Part shown: one piece after another, positions 54,003-64,000 of the stretch
Layout: every line of letters starts with the position of its first letter
Numbering within the stretch: the stretch's first letter is position 1
Origin: Thermohalobaculum sp039805905
Lineage (GTDB): Bacteria; Pseudomonadota; Alphaproteobacteria; Rhodobacterales; Rhodobacteraceae
Direction: 5' to 3'
Length of the DNA: 64,000 nucleotides
NCBI GenBank assembly: GCA_039805905.1
Contig: JBDIVM010000002.1
Coordinates: 372,001-436,000 of the forward strand
Made by a program: the position numbers and the translations under genes
Notes under the pieces: generated by a model
What the model saw: the letters and a program-made list of their open reading frames with translations, nothing else
What the model was told of the DNA's origin: nothing
Database searches by the model: none

Positions 54003-54039
54003 GACCGCTCAGGCGTCCGGTCCGATCGCAGGGACGTCC

Positions 54040-54065
54040 CGCCCCCGGCTCCCCGGGGGCGTTTT
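54040..54065 (+). terminator. Intrinsic terminator of the helicase gene
   Basis: CGCCCCCGG (54040-54048) pairs perfectly with CCGGGGGCG (54053-54061) around a 4-nt loop, immediately followed by TTTT. It lies 38 bp after the helicase stop and 16 bp before the end of the convergent RNase J gene. Confidence 0.88.
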
Positions 54066-54081
54066 CATGTCCGGCGGTTCG

Positions 54082-55753
54082 TCAGTCCTCCAGCCGCGTG
54101 ATCAGCACCGTGGTGACCGGCTTCTTGCCCCAGTGGCGAATCACGGCGGCGCGGGCCGCGCGGATGACGATCTCCTCCAGCCCATGGTCGGTCCGGCGCT
54201 GCTTCACCGGCGCGCCCTCGATTGCCCCGTCCACCGCCTCGGCCACCATCTCGTCAAGCGGTGCGTGCCAGCCCTCACCATTCCGCGGCGCGCCGACGCA
54301 GCGCACCTCCGGGTCGGCGATCAACTCGCCGTCCATGTCGACCGTGACCGCGATCACCACATGGCCGTTGCGCGCCATCTTGAGCCGCTCGCGGATCACT
54401 CCGTCGAGCGCCCCGACCTGCACCCGGCCATCGAGATAGACCCTCCCGGTCTCGACATGCTCGATGATTCCGGGCTTCGCTCCGTCGAGCCGGACCACGG
54501 TGCCATTCGGCGCCACCACCGCCTCGGGCACGCCCCAGTATTTTGCTGTCCGGGCATGTTCGACCAGGTGTCGGTGCTCGCCATGCATCGGCACCGCAAC
54601 CTGCGGTTTCAGCGCCGCGTAGATGCGTTGCAGGTCGTCGCGCCGTGCATGGCCAGAGACATGGATGCGCTCCGTCTCGCCATCAATCACCGTGATGCCC
54701 TGCTCGCTGAGGCGGTTGTAGAGCCGGTACACCCCGGCCTCGTTGCCCGGGATGGTCTTCGACGAGAACAACACCGTGTCGCCGGCCTTCAGCTTCACGG
54801 TCGGATGGTTGCCGGCGGCGATCCGGGCCATGGCGGCCCGCGCCTCGCCCTGACTGCCGGTGACGATGTAGAACAGGTTCTCGGCCGGAATGTCCTTGAT
54901 CGCCTCCTCCGGCGTGACGGCAGGGAAATCGGTGATCTGGCCGGAGGTGACGGCGAACTCGATCATCCGCCGCATCGCCCGACCCGCCAGCACGACGCTA
55001 CGCCCGGCATCGCGCGCCGCCATGGCCAGGGTGCGGATTCGCACGATGTTCGACGCGAAAGAGGTCGCCGCCACGGCACGCGGCGCGGCTTCGATCATCC
55101 GCCGCAGGTTCGAGACGATCTCGCCCTCCGAGCCGGCCCGGCCGGGCATGAAGACATTGGTGGAGTCGCAGGCGACCGCCTGCACGCCTTCCTGCCCCAG
55201 ATTCTCGAAGGGCGCGATGTGGAACGGCTCACCCACCTGAGGGTCGGGATCCATCTTGAAATCGCCGGTATGGACCACGAGTCCGGCCGGCGTGCGAACC
55301 GCCAGCATCGAAGCCTCGGGGATCGAATGCGTCACCGGCAGCCACTCGACCGAGAAGTCGCCGGCAGCGACCCTCTGGCCCGGCGTGACCACCTTCACGA
55401 CGCCAGGATCGAGCCCCGCCTCCTCCATCTTGCTGCGCGCGACCTCGGCCGTGAAGCGCCGCGCATAGACCGGCACCTTGAGCCGCGGCCAGACATGGGC
55501 CAGCGCGCCCACATGATCCTCATGCGCATGGGTCAGGAAGATCGCCTCCAGTCGCGCGCGCTCGCCGAAGATGAAGTTGAGGTCCGGCAGCACCAGTTCG
55601 ACCCCCGGCGCGGTATCCATGTCGCCGAAGCCGACCCCGATGTCGACCATGATCCAGCGCCGCCTGCGCGCATCGCCAAGCCCGTAGAGATAGCAATTCA
55701 TGCCGATCTCGCCCGCGCCGCCCAGCGCCAGATAGACCAGCGGCCCCGTACCC

Positions 55754-55761
<8 letters not shown>
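54082..55761 (-). CDS. rnj: Ribonuclease J
   Basis: A 559-residue beta-CASP metallo-beta-lactamase nuclease. The zinc motif HAHEDH is at 78-83, with H145-type PVTHSIPEA, HTGDFKMD, the beta-CASP motifs CDSTNVFMPG, FASNIVRI and VTGSQGEARAAMARI, and the C-terminal part LPMHGEHRHL-like VPMHGEHRH. RNase J acts in rRNA 5' maturation and mRNA turnover in alphaproteobacteria. It overlaps coaX by 8 bp and is the last gene of the nuo-birA-coaX-rnj operon, a well-known order in Rhodobacterales. Confidence 0.95.
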
Positions 55762-56539
<778 letters not shown>

Positions 56540-56544
56540 GGCGC

Positions 56545-57279
56545 CTACTCCGGAAAATGGATGTCGGCGGCAGCGATCCTCTCGATCCCCTGCCCGGTGC
56601 GGAGCATTAGCGTGCCATCCATCCCGACGTCCTCGAAAATTCCCCTCAGCGTCCGGTCCGGCAGCCGGGCCTCGATCGGCTTGCCGCGCGAGTCGGCGCG
56701 GGCGAGCCAGGCAGCGCGGACGGCCGCGAAGTCACGAACGCCAAGCCAATGGTCCATGCGGATCGCCAGCACCTCCAGCGCTTCGTCGGGGCCCGGCGAG
56801 CGTCCGGCCTCCGCCACGAGCGAGGTCGGCGGCCAGCGTGTCGTGGCCGGGTCCGGATGATGGGCGAGGTTGATGCCGACACCGATGACGAGGTTCGCCG
56901 AGTGGCCCCCCCCCGCCCCGAAATTCTCCAGAAGAATGCCGGCCGCCTTCCTGCCGTTCAGCAGCACGTCGTTCGGCCATTTGTTGGCGATCGCAACCTC
57001 CGGGGCAAAATGCTCGAACAGGTCCGCGACTGCCAGCGCGGCGTGGAACGAGAGCCGGGCCAGTTCGGGCGGGGTGGCGTCGCCCGGCAGCAGCAGCGTC
57101 GCCGCGAGGTTGCCGGCAGGGGCCTCCCAGCCCCGGCCCTGCCTGCCCCGTCCAGCCGTCTGCCGCAGCGCGGCAATCCAGAGCGGACGGGGTGCACCGA
57201 TACGACGGCGCGCTTCCTCGTTGGTCGAGTCGACCTCGTCGAGGATCAGCCTGTCATATCCCGCCGGCCAATCCCCCAT
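56545..57279 (-). CDS. birA: Biotin--[acetyl-CoA-carboxylase] ligase
   Basis: A 244-residue biotin protein ligase without an N-terminal DNA-binding domain, so an enzyme only. DEVDSTNEEARR opens the catalytic domain, QTAGRGRQGRGWEAPAGN (about 41-58) is the biotinyl-AMP-binding motif and KWPNDVLLNGRKAAGIL (about 98-114) follows with the catalytic lysine. A short C-terminal SH3-like cap ends the protein. It starts 1 bp after the nuoN stop. Confidence 0.94.
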   Translation of the reverse strand: MGDWPAGYDRLILDEVDSTNEEARRRIGAPRPLWIAALRQTAGRGRQGRGWEAPAGNLAATLLLPGDATPPELARLSFHAALAVADLFEHFAPEVAIANKWPNDVLLNGRKAAGILLENFGAGGGHSANLVIGVGINLAHHPDPATTRWPPTSLVAEAGRSPGPDEALEVLAIRMDHWLGVRDFAAVRAAWLARADSRGKPIEARLPDRTLRGIFEDVGMDGTLMLRTGQGIERIAAADIHFPE

Positions 57280-57280
57280 C

Positions 57281-58732
57281 TCAGCGGATCAGCGCCTGGG
57301 CGGCACCGAGCGCCATCTCCGGCACACCGAATCCACCGAGGAGCGGAAGCGGAAGCCAGCCAGCCACCATAATCAGAGCGGCAAGACCGATGGTGGCGCC
57401 CTGCAGCAGGCTCATCCGAAGCTCCAGCGGCTGGTCGGGTTCCAGCAGATACATGATGCGGACGAGGTTCATGTAGTAATAGGCGCCGATGACGCTGGCG
57501 ACGGCACCGGCGATGGCGAGCGGTGCAAGGCCTGCATCGACCGCGGCCTTGAATACGAAGAACTTGGCGAAGAAGCCGACCATCGGCGGGAGACCTGCAA
57601 GCGAGAACAGCAGGATCGCCAGCGCCAGAGCCAGCCCCGGCCGGGAGCGCGCGAGCCCGGCGAGATCCGAAATGCCGACCACAGGGCGGCCGTCGCGCTC
57701 CATCGAAAGGATAAAGGCGAAGACGCCGGCATTCATAACCACATAGATCGCCATATAGAGCAGCAGCGACTGTACCCCCGTCTCGGTGGCGGCTGCGAGA
57801 CCGACAAGCGCGTAGCCCATATGGCCGATCGAGGAATAGGCCATCAGCCGCTTCAGATTGGTCTGGCCGATGGCGGCGACAGCGCCGAGGAACATCGAGA
57901 CGATGGAGACGAAGACGAGGATCTGCTGCCAGGCATCGGCCGCATGGCCGAAGCCGTCGAACAGGACCCGGGCGAACAGCGCGCCGGCCGCAACCTTCGG
58001 AGCGGTCGCGAAGAGGGCGGTCACCGGGGTTGGCGAACCCTCATAGACATCGGGCGTCCACATGTGGAACGGCGCGGCCGAAATCTTGAAGGCGAGCGCC
58101 GCACAGATGAAGACGAGACCGAAGGTAAGGCCGAGACTGGCGCCCTCCGCGCCGACCACCTGCGCAATGGTCGCGAAACTGGTGGAGCCGGTATAACCAT
58201 AGACCAGCGAGGCGCCGTAGAGCAGCATCCCGGACGAAAGCGCGCCGAGCACGAAATACTTCAGCCCGGCCTCGGTCGAGCGCGCCGAGTTCCGGTTGAA
58301 GGCGGCCACCACGTAGAGCGACAGCGACTGCAACTCGAGGCCCATATAGAGCGGAATCAGCCCGCCCGACGAGACCATCATGATCATCCCGAGCGTCGCG
58401 AGCAGGATGAGAACCGGATACTCGAACCTCAGCACCTCGCGCCGCGCAAGGTAGCCCTCGCCCAGCAGCAGTATCAACGCCGAAGACAGCAAGATCAGTG
58501 ACTTGGTGAAGCGCGCGAAGCCATCGACGACGAAATCGCCGTTGAACGCAACCCCCTGCGGTGCGGCGCCGCTGGCAATCCAGATGCCCAGTGCCGCCAT
58601 CAGCGCCGCCGAGGCCCACACCACCCTGCCCGTCTGCCGTTCCTCGCCGCCGTAGACTCCGAGCATCAGGAGTGCCATGGCGCCAGCCGCCAGGACGATT
58701 TCGGGCAGAACCAGTGCGTAGTCGCCGCTCAT
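57281..58732 (-). CDS. nuoN: NADH-quinone oxidoreductase subunit N
   Basis: A 483-residue antiporter-like membrane subunit of complex I with about 14 helices. GLELQSLSLYVVAAF, AGLKYFVLGALSSGMLLYG, FKISAAPFHMWTPDVYEG and LMAYSSIGHMGYALVGL carry the lysines and glutamate of the proton path. It forms the membrane arm with NuoL and NuoM. A 25-bp gap separates it from nuoM. Confidence 0.96.
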   Translation of the reverse strand: MSGDYALVLPEIVLAAGAMALLMLGVYGGEERQTGRVVWASAALMAALGIWIASGAAPQGVAFNGDFVVDGFARFTKSLILLSSALILLLGEGYLARREVLRFEYPVLILLATLGMIMMVSSGGLIPLYMGLELQSLSLYVVAAFNRNSARSTEAGLKYFVLGALSSGMLLYGASLVYGYTGSTSFATIAQVVGAEGASLGLTFGLVFICAALAFKISAAPFHMWTPDVYEGSPTPVTALFATAPKVAAGALFARVLFDGFGHAADAWQQILVFVSIVSMFLGAVAAIGQTNLKRLMAYSSIGHMGYALVGLAAATETGVQSLLLYMAIYVVMNAGVFAFILSMERDGRPVVGISDLAGLARSRPGLALALAILLFSLAGLPPMVGFFAKFFVFKAAVDAGLAPLAIAGAVASVIGAYYYMNLVRIMYLLEPDQPLELRMSLLQGATIGLAALIMVAGWLPLPLLGGFGVPEMALGAAQALIR

Positions 58733-58757
58733 CAGCCGTTTCCCTCAGTCATCCGCA

Positions 58758-60299
58758 TCAGCGCGTGGCAAGTTGGATCGCCGGTCCGGCCTGGGCGAGC
58801 GCGGTCTGCACGTTCTCGACCAGCGCCTCGACGGTCGCGCCGAAGAGGTCGGTGGCGAGACTCGGATAGACGCCGAACAGCACGGTCAGTGCCACCAGCG
58901 GCGCCATGACGGTGATCTCGCGCCCGTTCATGTCGGTGATCTGCTTCAGGCTCTCCTTGATCAGGTCGCCGAAGATGACGCGCCGGTAGAGCCAGAGCGC
59001 ATAGGCCGCACTGAGGATCACGCCGGTGGCGCCGCCGAAGGCGGTCCAGGTCGAGACCTGGTAGGTCCCGGAAAGCGTCAGGAACTCGCCGACGAAGCCG
59101 GAGGTGCCCGGCAGGCCCACATTGGCCAGTGTGAACAGCATGAAGACCGCCGCATAGACCGGCATGCGGTTCACCAGACCGCCGAAGGCAGCGATCTCGC
59201 GGGTGTGCAGCCGGTCATAGATCACGCCAACGATGAGAAAGAGGGCGCCCGAGACGAAGCCATGGCTGATCATCTGGAACATGGCGCCGTCGATGCCCTG
59301 CTGGTTGGCGGCAAAGATGCCCATGGTCACGAAGCCCATATGGGCGACCGAGGAATAGGCGACGAGCTTCTTGATGTCCTCCTGCATCATTGCCACCAGC
59401 GAGGTGTAGATGATCGCGACGACCGACAGGAAGAACACGAAATCGGCCATGATCCCGGAGGCGACGGGAAACATCGGCAGGCTGAAGCGCATAAAGCCGT
59501 ACCCGCCCATCTTCAGCAGGATCGCCGCCAGGATCACCGAACCGGCAGTCGGCGCCTGCACATGGGCGTCGGGCAGCCACGTGTGCACCGGCCACATCGG
59601 CAGCTTGACGGCGAAGGACGCGAAGAAGGCAAGCCACATCAGCATCTGCGCACCGCCGACGATGTGCCAGCCCAGAACGTCGAAGCCGTCATAGCTGAAC
59701 TGATGCTTCAGCAGCGCCACTATGTCCGTGGTGCCCGCATCCCAGTACATGTACAGCATCGCCACCAGCATCAGCAGCGATCCAAGCAGCGTGTAGAGGA
59801 AGAACTTGAAGGCCGCATAGACCCGGTCCCTGCCGCCCCAGATGCCGATGATCAGGAACATCGGGATCAGCTGGCCTTCGAAGAACAGGTAGAACAGGAT
59901 CAGGTCCAGCGCGGTGAAGACGCCGAGGATCAGCGTCTCCAGCAGCAGGAAGCACACCATGTACTCCTTCACGCGCGTGTCGACACCCCACGAGGCCAGA
60001 ATCGTGATCGGGAAGAAGAAGGTAGTCAGGAGGACGAGCGGCAGGCTGATGCCGTCGACGCCCATCTTGTAGGTCAGCCCGGCCATCCACTCGCCCTGTT
60101 CGACGAACTGGAAATCGGGACTGGAGGGATCGAAACCGGGCAGCAGGGTCAGCGAGAGAAGGAAAGTGGCGGTCGTGACCAGCAGCGCCAGCCGCTTGGC
60201 GTTGAGGTTCGCCATCGCATCCTGCCCGTGCAGCAGCACCACGAGCGCCAATGCGCCGAGAAGCGGAAGGAAGGTGATGAGACTGAGGAGGTTTTCCAT
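58758..60299 (-). CDS. nuoM: NADH-quinone oxidoreductase subunit M
   Basis: A 513-residue antiporter-like subunit of complex I. Recognised by FEGQLIPMFLIIGIWGG, FASFAVKLPMWPVHTWLPDAH (split), LVAYSSVAHMGFV and the FVGEFLTL loop. The start at 60299 overlaps the nuoL stop by one base (TGATG), which ties their translation. Length and charged residues in the helices are as expected. Confidence 0.96.
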   Translation of the reverse strand: MENLLSLITFLPLLGALALVVLLHGQDAMANLNAKRLALLVTTATFLLSLTLLPGFDPSSPDFQFVEQGEWMAGLTYKMGVDGISLPLVLLTTFFFPITILASWGVDTRVKEYMVCFLLLETLILGVFTALDLILFYLFFEGQLIPMFLIIGIWGGRDRVYAAFKFFLYTLLGSLLMLVAMLYMYWDAGTTDIVALLKHQFSYDGFDVLGWHIVGGAQMLMWLAFFASFAVKLPMWPVHTWLPDAHVQAPTAGSVILAAILLKMGGYGFMRFSLPMFPVASGIMADFVFFLSVVAIIYTSLVAMMQEDIKKLVAYSSVAHMGFVTMGIFAANQQGIDGAMFQMISHGFVSGALFLIVGVIYDRLHTREIAAFGGLVNRMPVYAAVFMLFTLANVGLPGTSGFVGEFLTLSGTYQVSTWTAFGGATGVILSAAYALWLYRRVIFGDLIKESLKQITDMNGREITVMAPLVALTVLFGVYPSLATDLFGATVEALVENVQTALAQAGPAIQLATR

Positions 60300-62260
60300 C
60301 AGCGCGACCCTCCGGTGACGGCAAACCAGGTGATGATCAGGGCGACACCGACCAGCATCACGAAGGCATAGTGGAAAAGGTAGCCGGACTGGGCCCGGCC
60401 CGCGAAGCGCGTCAGCATCGGCACGATGCCCATCGCGATGCCGTTCAGGAAGCCGTCGATGGTGCCAAGATCGCCCTTCCGCCACAGGAAGGTGCCGATC
60501 CGCTTCGCCGGACGGACCAGGAGGAAGTCGTAGATCTCGTCGAAATACCACTTGTTGAGCAGGAACCGGTAGAGCAGCGCCTGCTGCTCGGCCAGCGCCG
60601 CGGGCAGCCAGGGCTTGCGGATGTACATCTGGTACGCGATGCCCAGCCCCAGCAGCATGGCGAGGAAGGGCGCGAGCTTGACCAGCGTCGGAACCCCGTG
60701 GGCATCGTGCAGCACCTGGTTCTCGGGGCCGCTGAAGATCGCGGCGCCCCACCACTCGGCCTCGCGATGACCGACGAAGTCGGGATACCAGTTCATGCCG
60801 GCAAGCAGCGCTCCCGCGGCGAGGACATAGAGCGGGACCATCATCACCGCCGGCGACTCGTGTGCGTGCTCGTAGGTGTGATGGTCGGCCCGGGTATGCC
60901 CGTGGAACGTCATGAAGATCAGCCGCCAGGAGTAGAACGAGGTCATTGCCGCGGCGGCGACCAGCAGCACGAAGGCGACCGTCGCGGCCTCGCCATGCGC
61001 GGCGAAGGTCGACTCGATGATCACGTCCTTCGAGACGAAACCGGCGAAGCCGATGGGCGTGCCGAGGATCGCGAGCAGCGGCACCCCGACGCCGGTGATT
61101 GCCACGGTTCCCGCCATCATCATCCAGTAGGTCGCCGGGATCTTCTCCTTCAGCCCCCCCATCTTCCGCATGTCCTGCTCGTGATGCATGGCATGGATCA
61201 CCGAGCCGGCGCCAAGGAACAGCAGCGCCTTGAAGAAGGCGTGGGTGAAGAGATGGAACATCGCCGCCTCGTAGGCGCCCACCCCAGCCGCGGCAAACAT
61301 GTAGCCGAGCTGCGAGCAGGTCGAATAGGCGATCACCCGCTTGATGTCGTTCTGCACGAGGCCAACCGTCGCCGCAAAGAATGCAGTCGCGGCGCCGATC
61401 ACGGTTACCAGCACCAGCGCGCCGTGGGCGTGCTCGAACAGCGGCGACATGCGGCAGACCAGGAACACGCCGGCTGTCACCATCGTCGCCGCATGGATCA
61501 GGGCCGAGACCGGGGTCGGGCCCTCCATCGCATCCGGCAGCCAGGTGTGCAGGAACAGCTGGGCCGACTTGCCGCAGGCGCCGATGAACAGCAGCACGCA
61601 GATCAGCTCGATGGCCGAGACCTGGTAACCGAGGAAGCCGACGGTCTTCTCCGCAAGCCCGGGCGCCGCGTTGAACACGTCGTCGAGCTGGATCGACCCG
61701 ACCAGATAGAACAGCGCGAAGATGCCGAGCAGGAAGCCGAAGTCGCCGACCCGGTTGACGATGAAGGCCTTGATCGCCGCGGCGTTGGCGCTGGCCTTCT
61801 TGTACCAGAAGCCGATCAGCAGGTATGAGGCGAGGCCGACCCCCTCCCAGCCGAAGAAGATCTGCAGGAGGTTGTCGCCCGTCACCAGAGCCAGCATGGC
61901 GAAGGTGAAGAAGCTCAGATAGGCAAAGAACCGGGGCTTCGAGTCGTCCTCCTCCATGTAGCCGATCGAGTAGAGGTGGACGAGCGAGGAGACCGAGGTC
62001 ACCACCACCAGCATCACCCCGGTCAGACGGTCGACCCGGATCGACCACTCGGACTGAAGGTCGCCCGACTCGATGAAGCGCATCAGCGTGATCGACTGCG
62101 CCTCGCCATGGATGGTGAAGAAGGCGATCCAGCTCAGCACGCAGCAGATGAAGAGGATGGCGGTCGGGATGAACATCGCCAGCTTCTCGCCGGTAAACCG
62201 GTTGAAGAAGCCCGCGATGACGGCGCCGGCCAGCGGCAGGATCAGGATGGCCGTATACAT
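60299..62260 (-). CDS. nuoL: NADH-quinone oxidoreductase subunit L
   Basis: A 653-residue subunit at the tip of the complex I membrane arm, with the long lateral helix near its C-terminus. Signs: FFGWEGVGLASYLLIGFWY, GKSAQLFLHTWLPDAMEGPT, VIAYSTCSQLGYMFAAAGVG and the FYSWRLIFMTFHG region. It pumps protons together with NuoM and NuoN. Only 7 bp separate it from nuoK. Confidence 0.96.
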   Translation of the reverse strand: MYTAILILPLAGAVIAGFFNRFTGEKLAMFIPTAILFICCVLSWIAFFTIHGEAQSITLMRFIESGDLQSEWSIRVDRLTGVMLVVVTSVSSLVHLYSIGYMEEDDSKPRFFAYLSFFTFAMLALVTGDNLLQIFFGWEGVGLASYLLIGFWYKKASANAAAIKAFIVNRVGDFGFLLGIFALFYLVGSIQLDDVFNAAPGLAEKTVGFLGYQVSAIELICVLLFIGACGKSAQLFLHTWLPDAMEGPTPVSALIHAATMVTAGVFLVCRMSPLFEHAHGALVLVTVIGAATAFFAATVGLVQNDIKRVIAYSTCSQLGYMFAAAGVGAYEAAMFHLFTHAFFKALLFLGAGSVIHAMHHEQDMRKMGGLKEKIPATYWMMMAGTVAITGVGVPLLAILGTPIGFAGFVSKDVIIESTFAAHGEAATVAFVLLVAAAAMTSFYSWRLIFMTFHGHTRADHHTYEHAHESPAVMMVPLYVLAAGALLAGMNWYPDFVGHREAEWWGAAIFSGPENQVLHDAHGVPTLVKLAPFLAMLLGLGIAYQMYIRKPWLPAALAEQQALLYRFLLNKWYFDEIYDFLLVRPAKRIGTFLWRKGDLGTIDGFLNGIAMGIVPMLTRFAGRAQSGYLFHYAFVMLVGVALIITWFAVTGGSR

Positions 62261-62267
62261 GCGGCGC

Positions 62268-62600
62268 TTACCCCTTCATCATGTTGACGTCTTCCACCGC
62301 GATCGTGCCGCGGTTGCGGAAGAAGCAGACGAGAATGGCGAGACCGATCGCAGCCTCGGCCGCCGCGACAGTCAGGACGAAGAGCGCGAAGACCTGACCG
62401 ACGAGGTCGCCCAGATGGGCCGAGAACGCCACGAAGTTGATGTTGACCGCCAGGAGCATCAGCTCGATCGACATCAGGATGACGATCACGTTCTTGCGGT
62501 TCAGGAAGATGCCGAACACGCCGATCACGAACAGCATCGCCGCGACGCTGAGATAGGCCTCGAGGCCGACGCCTCCGATCAGGTCCACATGCCCCTCCAT
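62268..62600 (-). CDS. nuoK: NADH-quinone oxidoreductase subunit K
   Basis: A 110-residue, three-helix subunit of complex I. GLEAYLSVAAMLFVIG opens the core; RKNVIVILMSIELMLLAVNINFV (split) has the conserved glutamate in the second helix, and AAAEAAIGLAILV the one in the third. It is about eight residues longer at the N-terminus than usual (MEGHVDLIGGV), but the GGGGGAG box upstream supports this start. Confidence 0.95.
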   Translation of the reverse strand: MEGHVDLIGGVGLEAYLSVAAMLFVIGVFGIFLNRKNVIVILMSIELMLLAVNINFVAFSAHLGDLVGQVFALFVLTVAAAEAAIGLAILVCFFRNRGTIAVEDVNMMKG

Positions 62601-62613
62601 GCCGCGCTCCCCC

Positions 62614-63228
62614 TCAGACGCCCTGGCCCGGCTCGACGTCGCGCAGCTCGACCGAGGCCGCGCGGTCGCGGTAGATCTGCTTCAGCACGTCCTGCCGCTT
62701 GATGTCCGGGCGGTGGTAAAGCGTCAGCACGATGGCGCCGATCATCGCCACCAGCAGGATCAGCCCTGCCGCCTGGAAGAGATAGATGTAGCGGTCGTAG
62801 AGGATCATCCCCAGCGCCTCGACATTGCCGATGTCGGCCGGCGCAGGCGTGGCGGCCGCCCGCATCTCGGGCGCGGCGCCGGCGATGACCCAGTGACCGA
62901 TCACCAGGCCGATCTCGACGAGCAGGATGAGCCCCACCAGCCCGCCCAGCGGCAGGTAGTCCGCCAGACCCTGGCGAAGCGCAGTGAAGTCCACGTCGAG
63001 CATCATCACCACGAACAGGAACAGCACCGCGACCGCGCCGACATAGACGATCACCAGCAGCATGGCGACGAACTCGGCGCCGAGCAGCACCATCAGCCCC
63101 GCCGCCGAGAAGAAGCCGAGGATCAGCCACAGCACCGAATGCACCGGGTTCCGAGCCAGGACGACGAGCAGGCCCGAGGCCACCGCCACGGAGGCGAAGA
63201 CGTAGAAGGCCAGGGCGGTCAGGGTCAT
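62614..63228 (-). CDS. nuoJ: NADH-quinone oxidoreductase subunit J
   Basis: A 204-residue membrane subunit with five helices. ARNPVHSVLWLILGFFSAAG and MLLVIVYVGAVAVLFLFVVMML are the conserved helices linking quinone and proton modules. The start at 63228 has GAGGGA upstream and matches the conserved N-terminus. It lies between nuoI and nuoK in the standard order. Confidence 0.95.
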   Translation of the reverse strand: MTLTALAFYVFASVAVASGLLVVLARNPVHSVLWLILGFFSAAGLMVLLGAEFVAMLLVIVYVGAVAVLFLFVVMMLDVDFTALRQGLADYLPLGGLVGLILLVEIGLVIGHWVIAGAAPEMRAAATPAPADIGNVEALGMILYDRYIYLFQAAGLILLVAMIGAIVLTLYHRPDIKRQDVLKQIYRDRAASVELRDVEPGQGV

Positions 63229-63274
63229 GGTTCCCTCATTCTTCCAGGATGCGCCGCGGCGCACCGTTGCGCCG

Positions 63275-63766
63275 TCACCGGTACGGCGCGTCCAGTTCAA
63301 TATTCCGCGCGATCTCGCGCTCCCAGCGCTCGCCGTTCGCGAGCAGCTTCTCCTTGTTGTAGAACAGCTCCTCGCGGGTCTCGGTGGCAAACTCGAAGTT
63401 CGGTCCCTCGACGATCGCATCGACCGGGCAGGCCTCCTGGCAGAAGCCGCAGTAGATGCACTTCGTCATGTCGATGTCATATTTCGTCGTCCGGCGCGAA
63501 CCGTCCTCGCGCTCCTCGGCCTCGATCGTGATGGCCTGGGCGGGGCAGATCGCCTCGCAGAGTTTGCAGGCGATGCAGCGCTCCTCGCCGCTGGGATACC
63601 GCCTCAGCGCGTGTTCGCCGCGGAAACGGGGGCTCAGCGGCCCCTTCTCGAACGGATAGTTAACCGTCGCCTTGGGCTTGAAGAAGTACTTCATGCCCAG
63701 CCGGAACCCGGAAAGGATATCGGCCAGCAGGAAGTAGCGGACCGCCTTGTCGAACGGGATACCCAT
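63275..63766 (-). CDS. nuoI: NADH-quinone oxidoreductase subunit I
   Basis: A 163-residue peripheral subunit that carries two 4Fe-4S clusters (N6a, N6b). The motifs CIACKLCEAICPA (about 64-76) and CIYCGFCQEACPV (about 103-115) are complete, and FRGEHALRRYPSGEERC precedes the first. It passes electrons towards the quinone site. The start at 63766 is 1 bp from the nuoH stop. Confidence 0.96.
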   Translation of the reverse strand: MGIPFDKAVRYFLLADILSGFRLGMKYFFKPKATVNYPFEKGPLSPRFRGEHALRRYPSGEERCIACKLCEAICPAQAITIEAEEREDGSRRTTKYDIDMTKCIYCGFCQEACPVDAIVEGPNFEFATETREELFYNKEKLLANGERWEREIARNIELDAPYR

Positions 63767-63767
63767 C

Positions 63768-64000
63768 TCAGACTCCCACCGCGAAGCGGGCATAGCCCAC
63801 CACATCGAGCCTCGCGAGGATCGCCGCGATCACCACCCAGCCCAGCGACATCGGCAGGAACACCTTCCAGCCCAGACGCATCAGCTGGTCGTAGCGGTAG
63901 CGCGGTACGATCGCCTTGGTCATCGCGAAGATGAAGAAGAAGAACACCACCTTGGCGGCGAACCACAGCACGCCGTCGGGCAGGCCCGGGATCGGGCTCA
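63768..64000 (-). CDS. nuoH: NADH-quinone oxidoreductase subunit H, 3' part
   Basis: The last 77 codons of nuoH; the 5' part lies beyond the right edge of the window. FFFIFAMTKAIVPRYRYDQLMRLGWKVFLPMSLG (split here into KAIVPRYRYDQLMRLGWKVF and flanks) is the conserved C-terminus of the subunit that forms the quinone chamber. The gene ends 1 bp before nuoI starts. Confidence 0.93.
   Translation of the reverse strand, partial: SPIPGLPDGVLWFAAKVVFFFFIFAMTKAIVPRYRYDQLMRLGWKVFLPMSLGWVVIAAILARLDVVGYARFAVGV

Overview
The window is a GC-rich (roughly two-thirds G+C) chromosomal segment of an alphaproteobacterium. The nuoH-I-J-K-L-M-N-birA-coaX-rnj order, the tatABC/serS/surE/pcm/nlpD-like/yajC/secDF neighbourhood and the many TRAP, CoA-transferase and crotonase genes point to a Rhodobacterales-like or neighbouring lineage. 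This is inferred from gene order and product type only; there is no rRNA or tRNA gene in the window to confirm it. Genes are tightly packed, often with 4-bp start/stop overlaps, and the six-frame reading is full of long antisense shadows that are a by-product of high GC.

Left part (1-12.7 kb): a YnfA-type small membrane protein and an MBL-fold hydrolase, then a plus-strand catabolic block: class III CoA-transferase, crotonase, a lone molybdenum-hydroxylase large subunit, a frameshifted NIPSNAP gene, MmgE/PrpD, and a TRAP transporter (TakP-like binding protein, enlarged small permease, and a large permease with a ~340-residue coiled-coil tail). These look like uptake plus CoA-dependent breakdown of an unidentified carboxylic acid. 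12.7-18.4 kb is a minus-strand set: ketopantoate-reductase-like, NAD(P)H quinone reductase, leuC, leuD, haloacid-dehalogenase-like and a tartrate/malate-type decarboxylating dehydrogenase.

Middle (18.6-35.5 kb): a quinone oxidoreductase, an FHA-TM-trypsin protein, a class III adenylate cyclase with TPRs, a DUF2189 membrane protein, a second small catabolic operon (crotonase, CitE-like lyase, amidohydrolase), dimethylargininase, DUF2237, SYLF, an EamA transporter, an operon of LysM protein, Atm1-type ABC exporter and GFA-fold protein, and a LOG-family enzyme.

Right part (35.5-64 kb) is mostly core: Fe-type SOD, a Mth938-like protein, SecDF (fused in one chain) and YajC, SerS, SurE, Pcm, an NlpD-like lipoprotein, a DUF815 ATPase, TatABC, an FbpC-type ATPase, RF3, an ArsR/ArsP-like pair, a DEAD-box helicase, RNase J, CoaX, BirA and the 3' half of the nuo operon running off the right edge. 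Two relics sit on either side of prfC: an internally deleted GcvT/DmdA-like gene and a decayed Vsr endonuclease whose catalytic histidine is replaced by cysteine.

No CRISPR array, prophage, insertion sequence, tRNA or rRNA was found. The most unusual items are the TRAP permease with its cytosolic-looking coiled-coil domain, the FHA-membrane-protease protein, the two gene relics, and a 16-bp tandem duplication covering the 3' end of the DUF815 gene.
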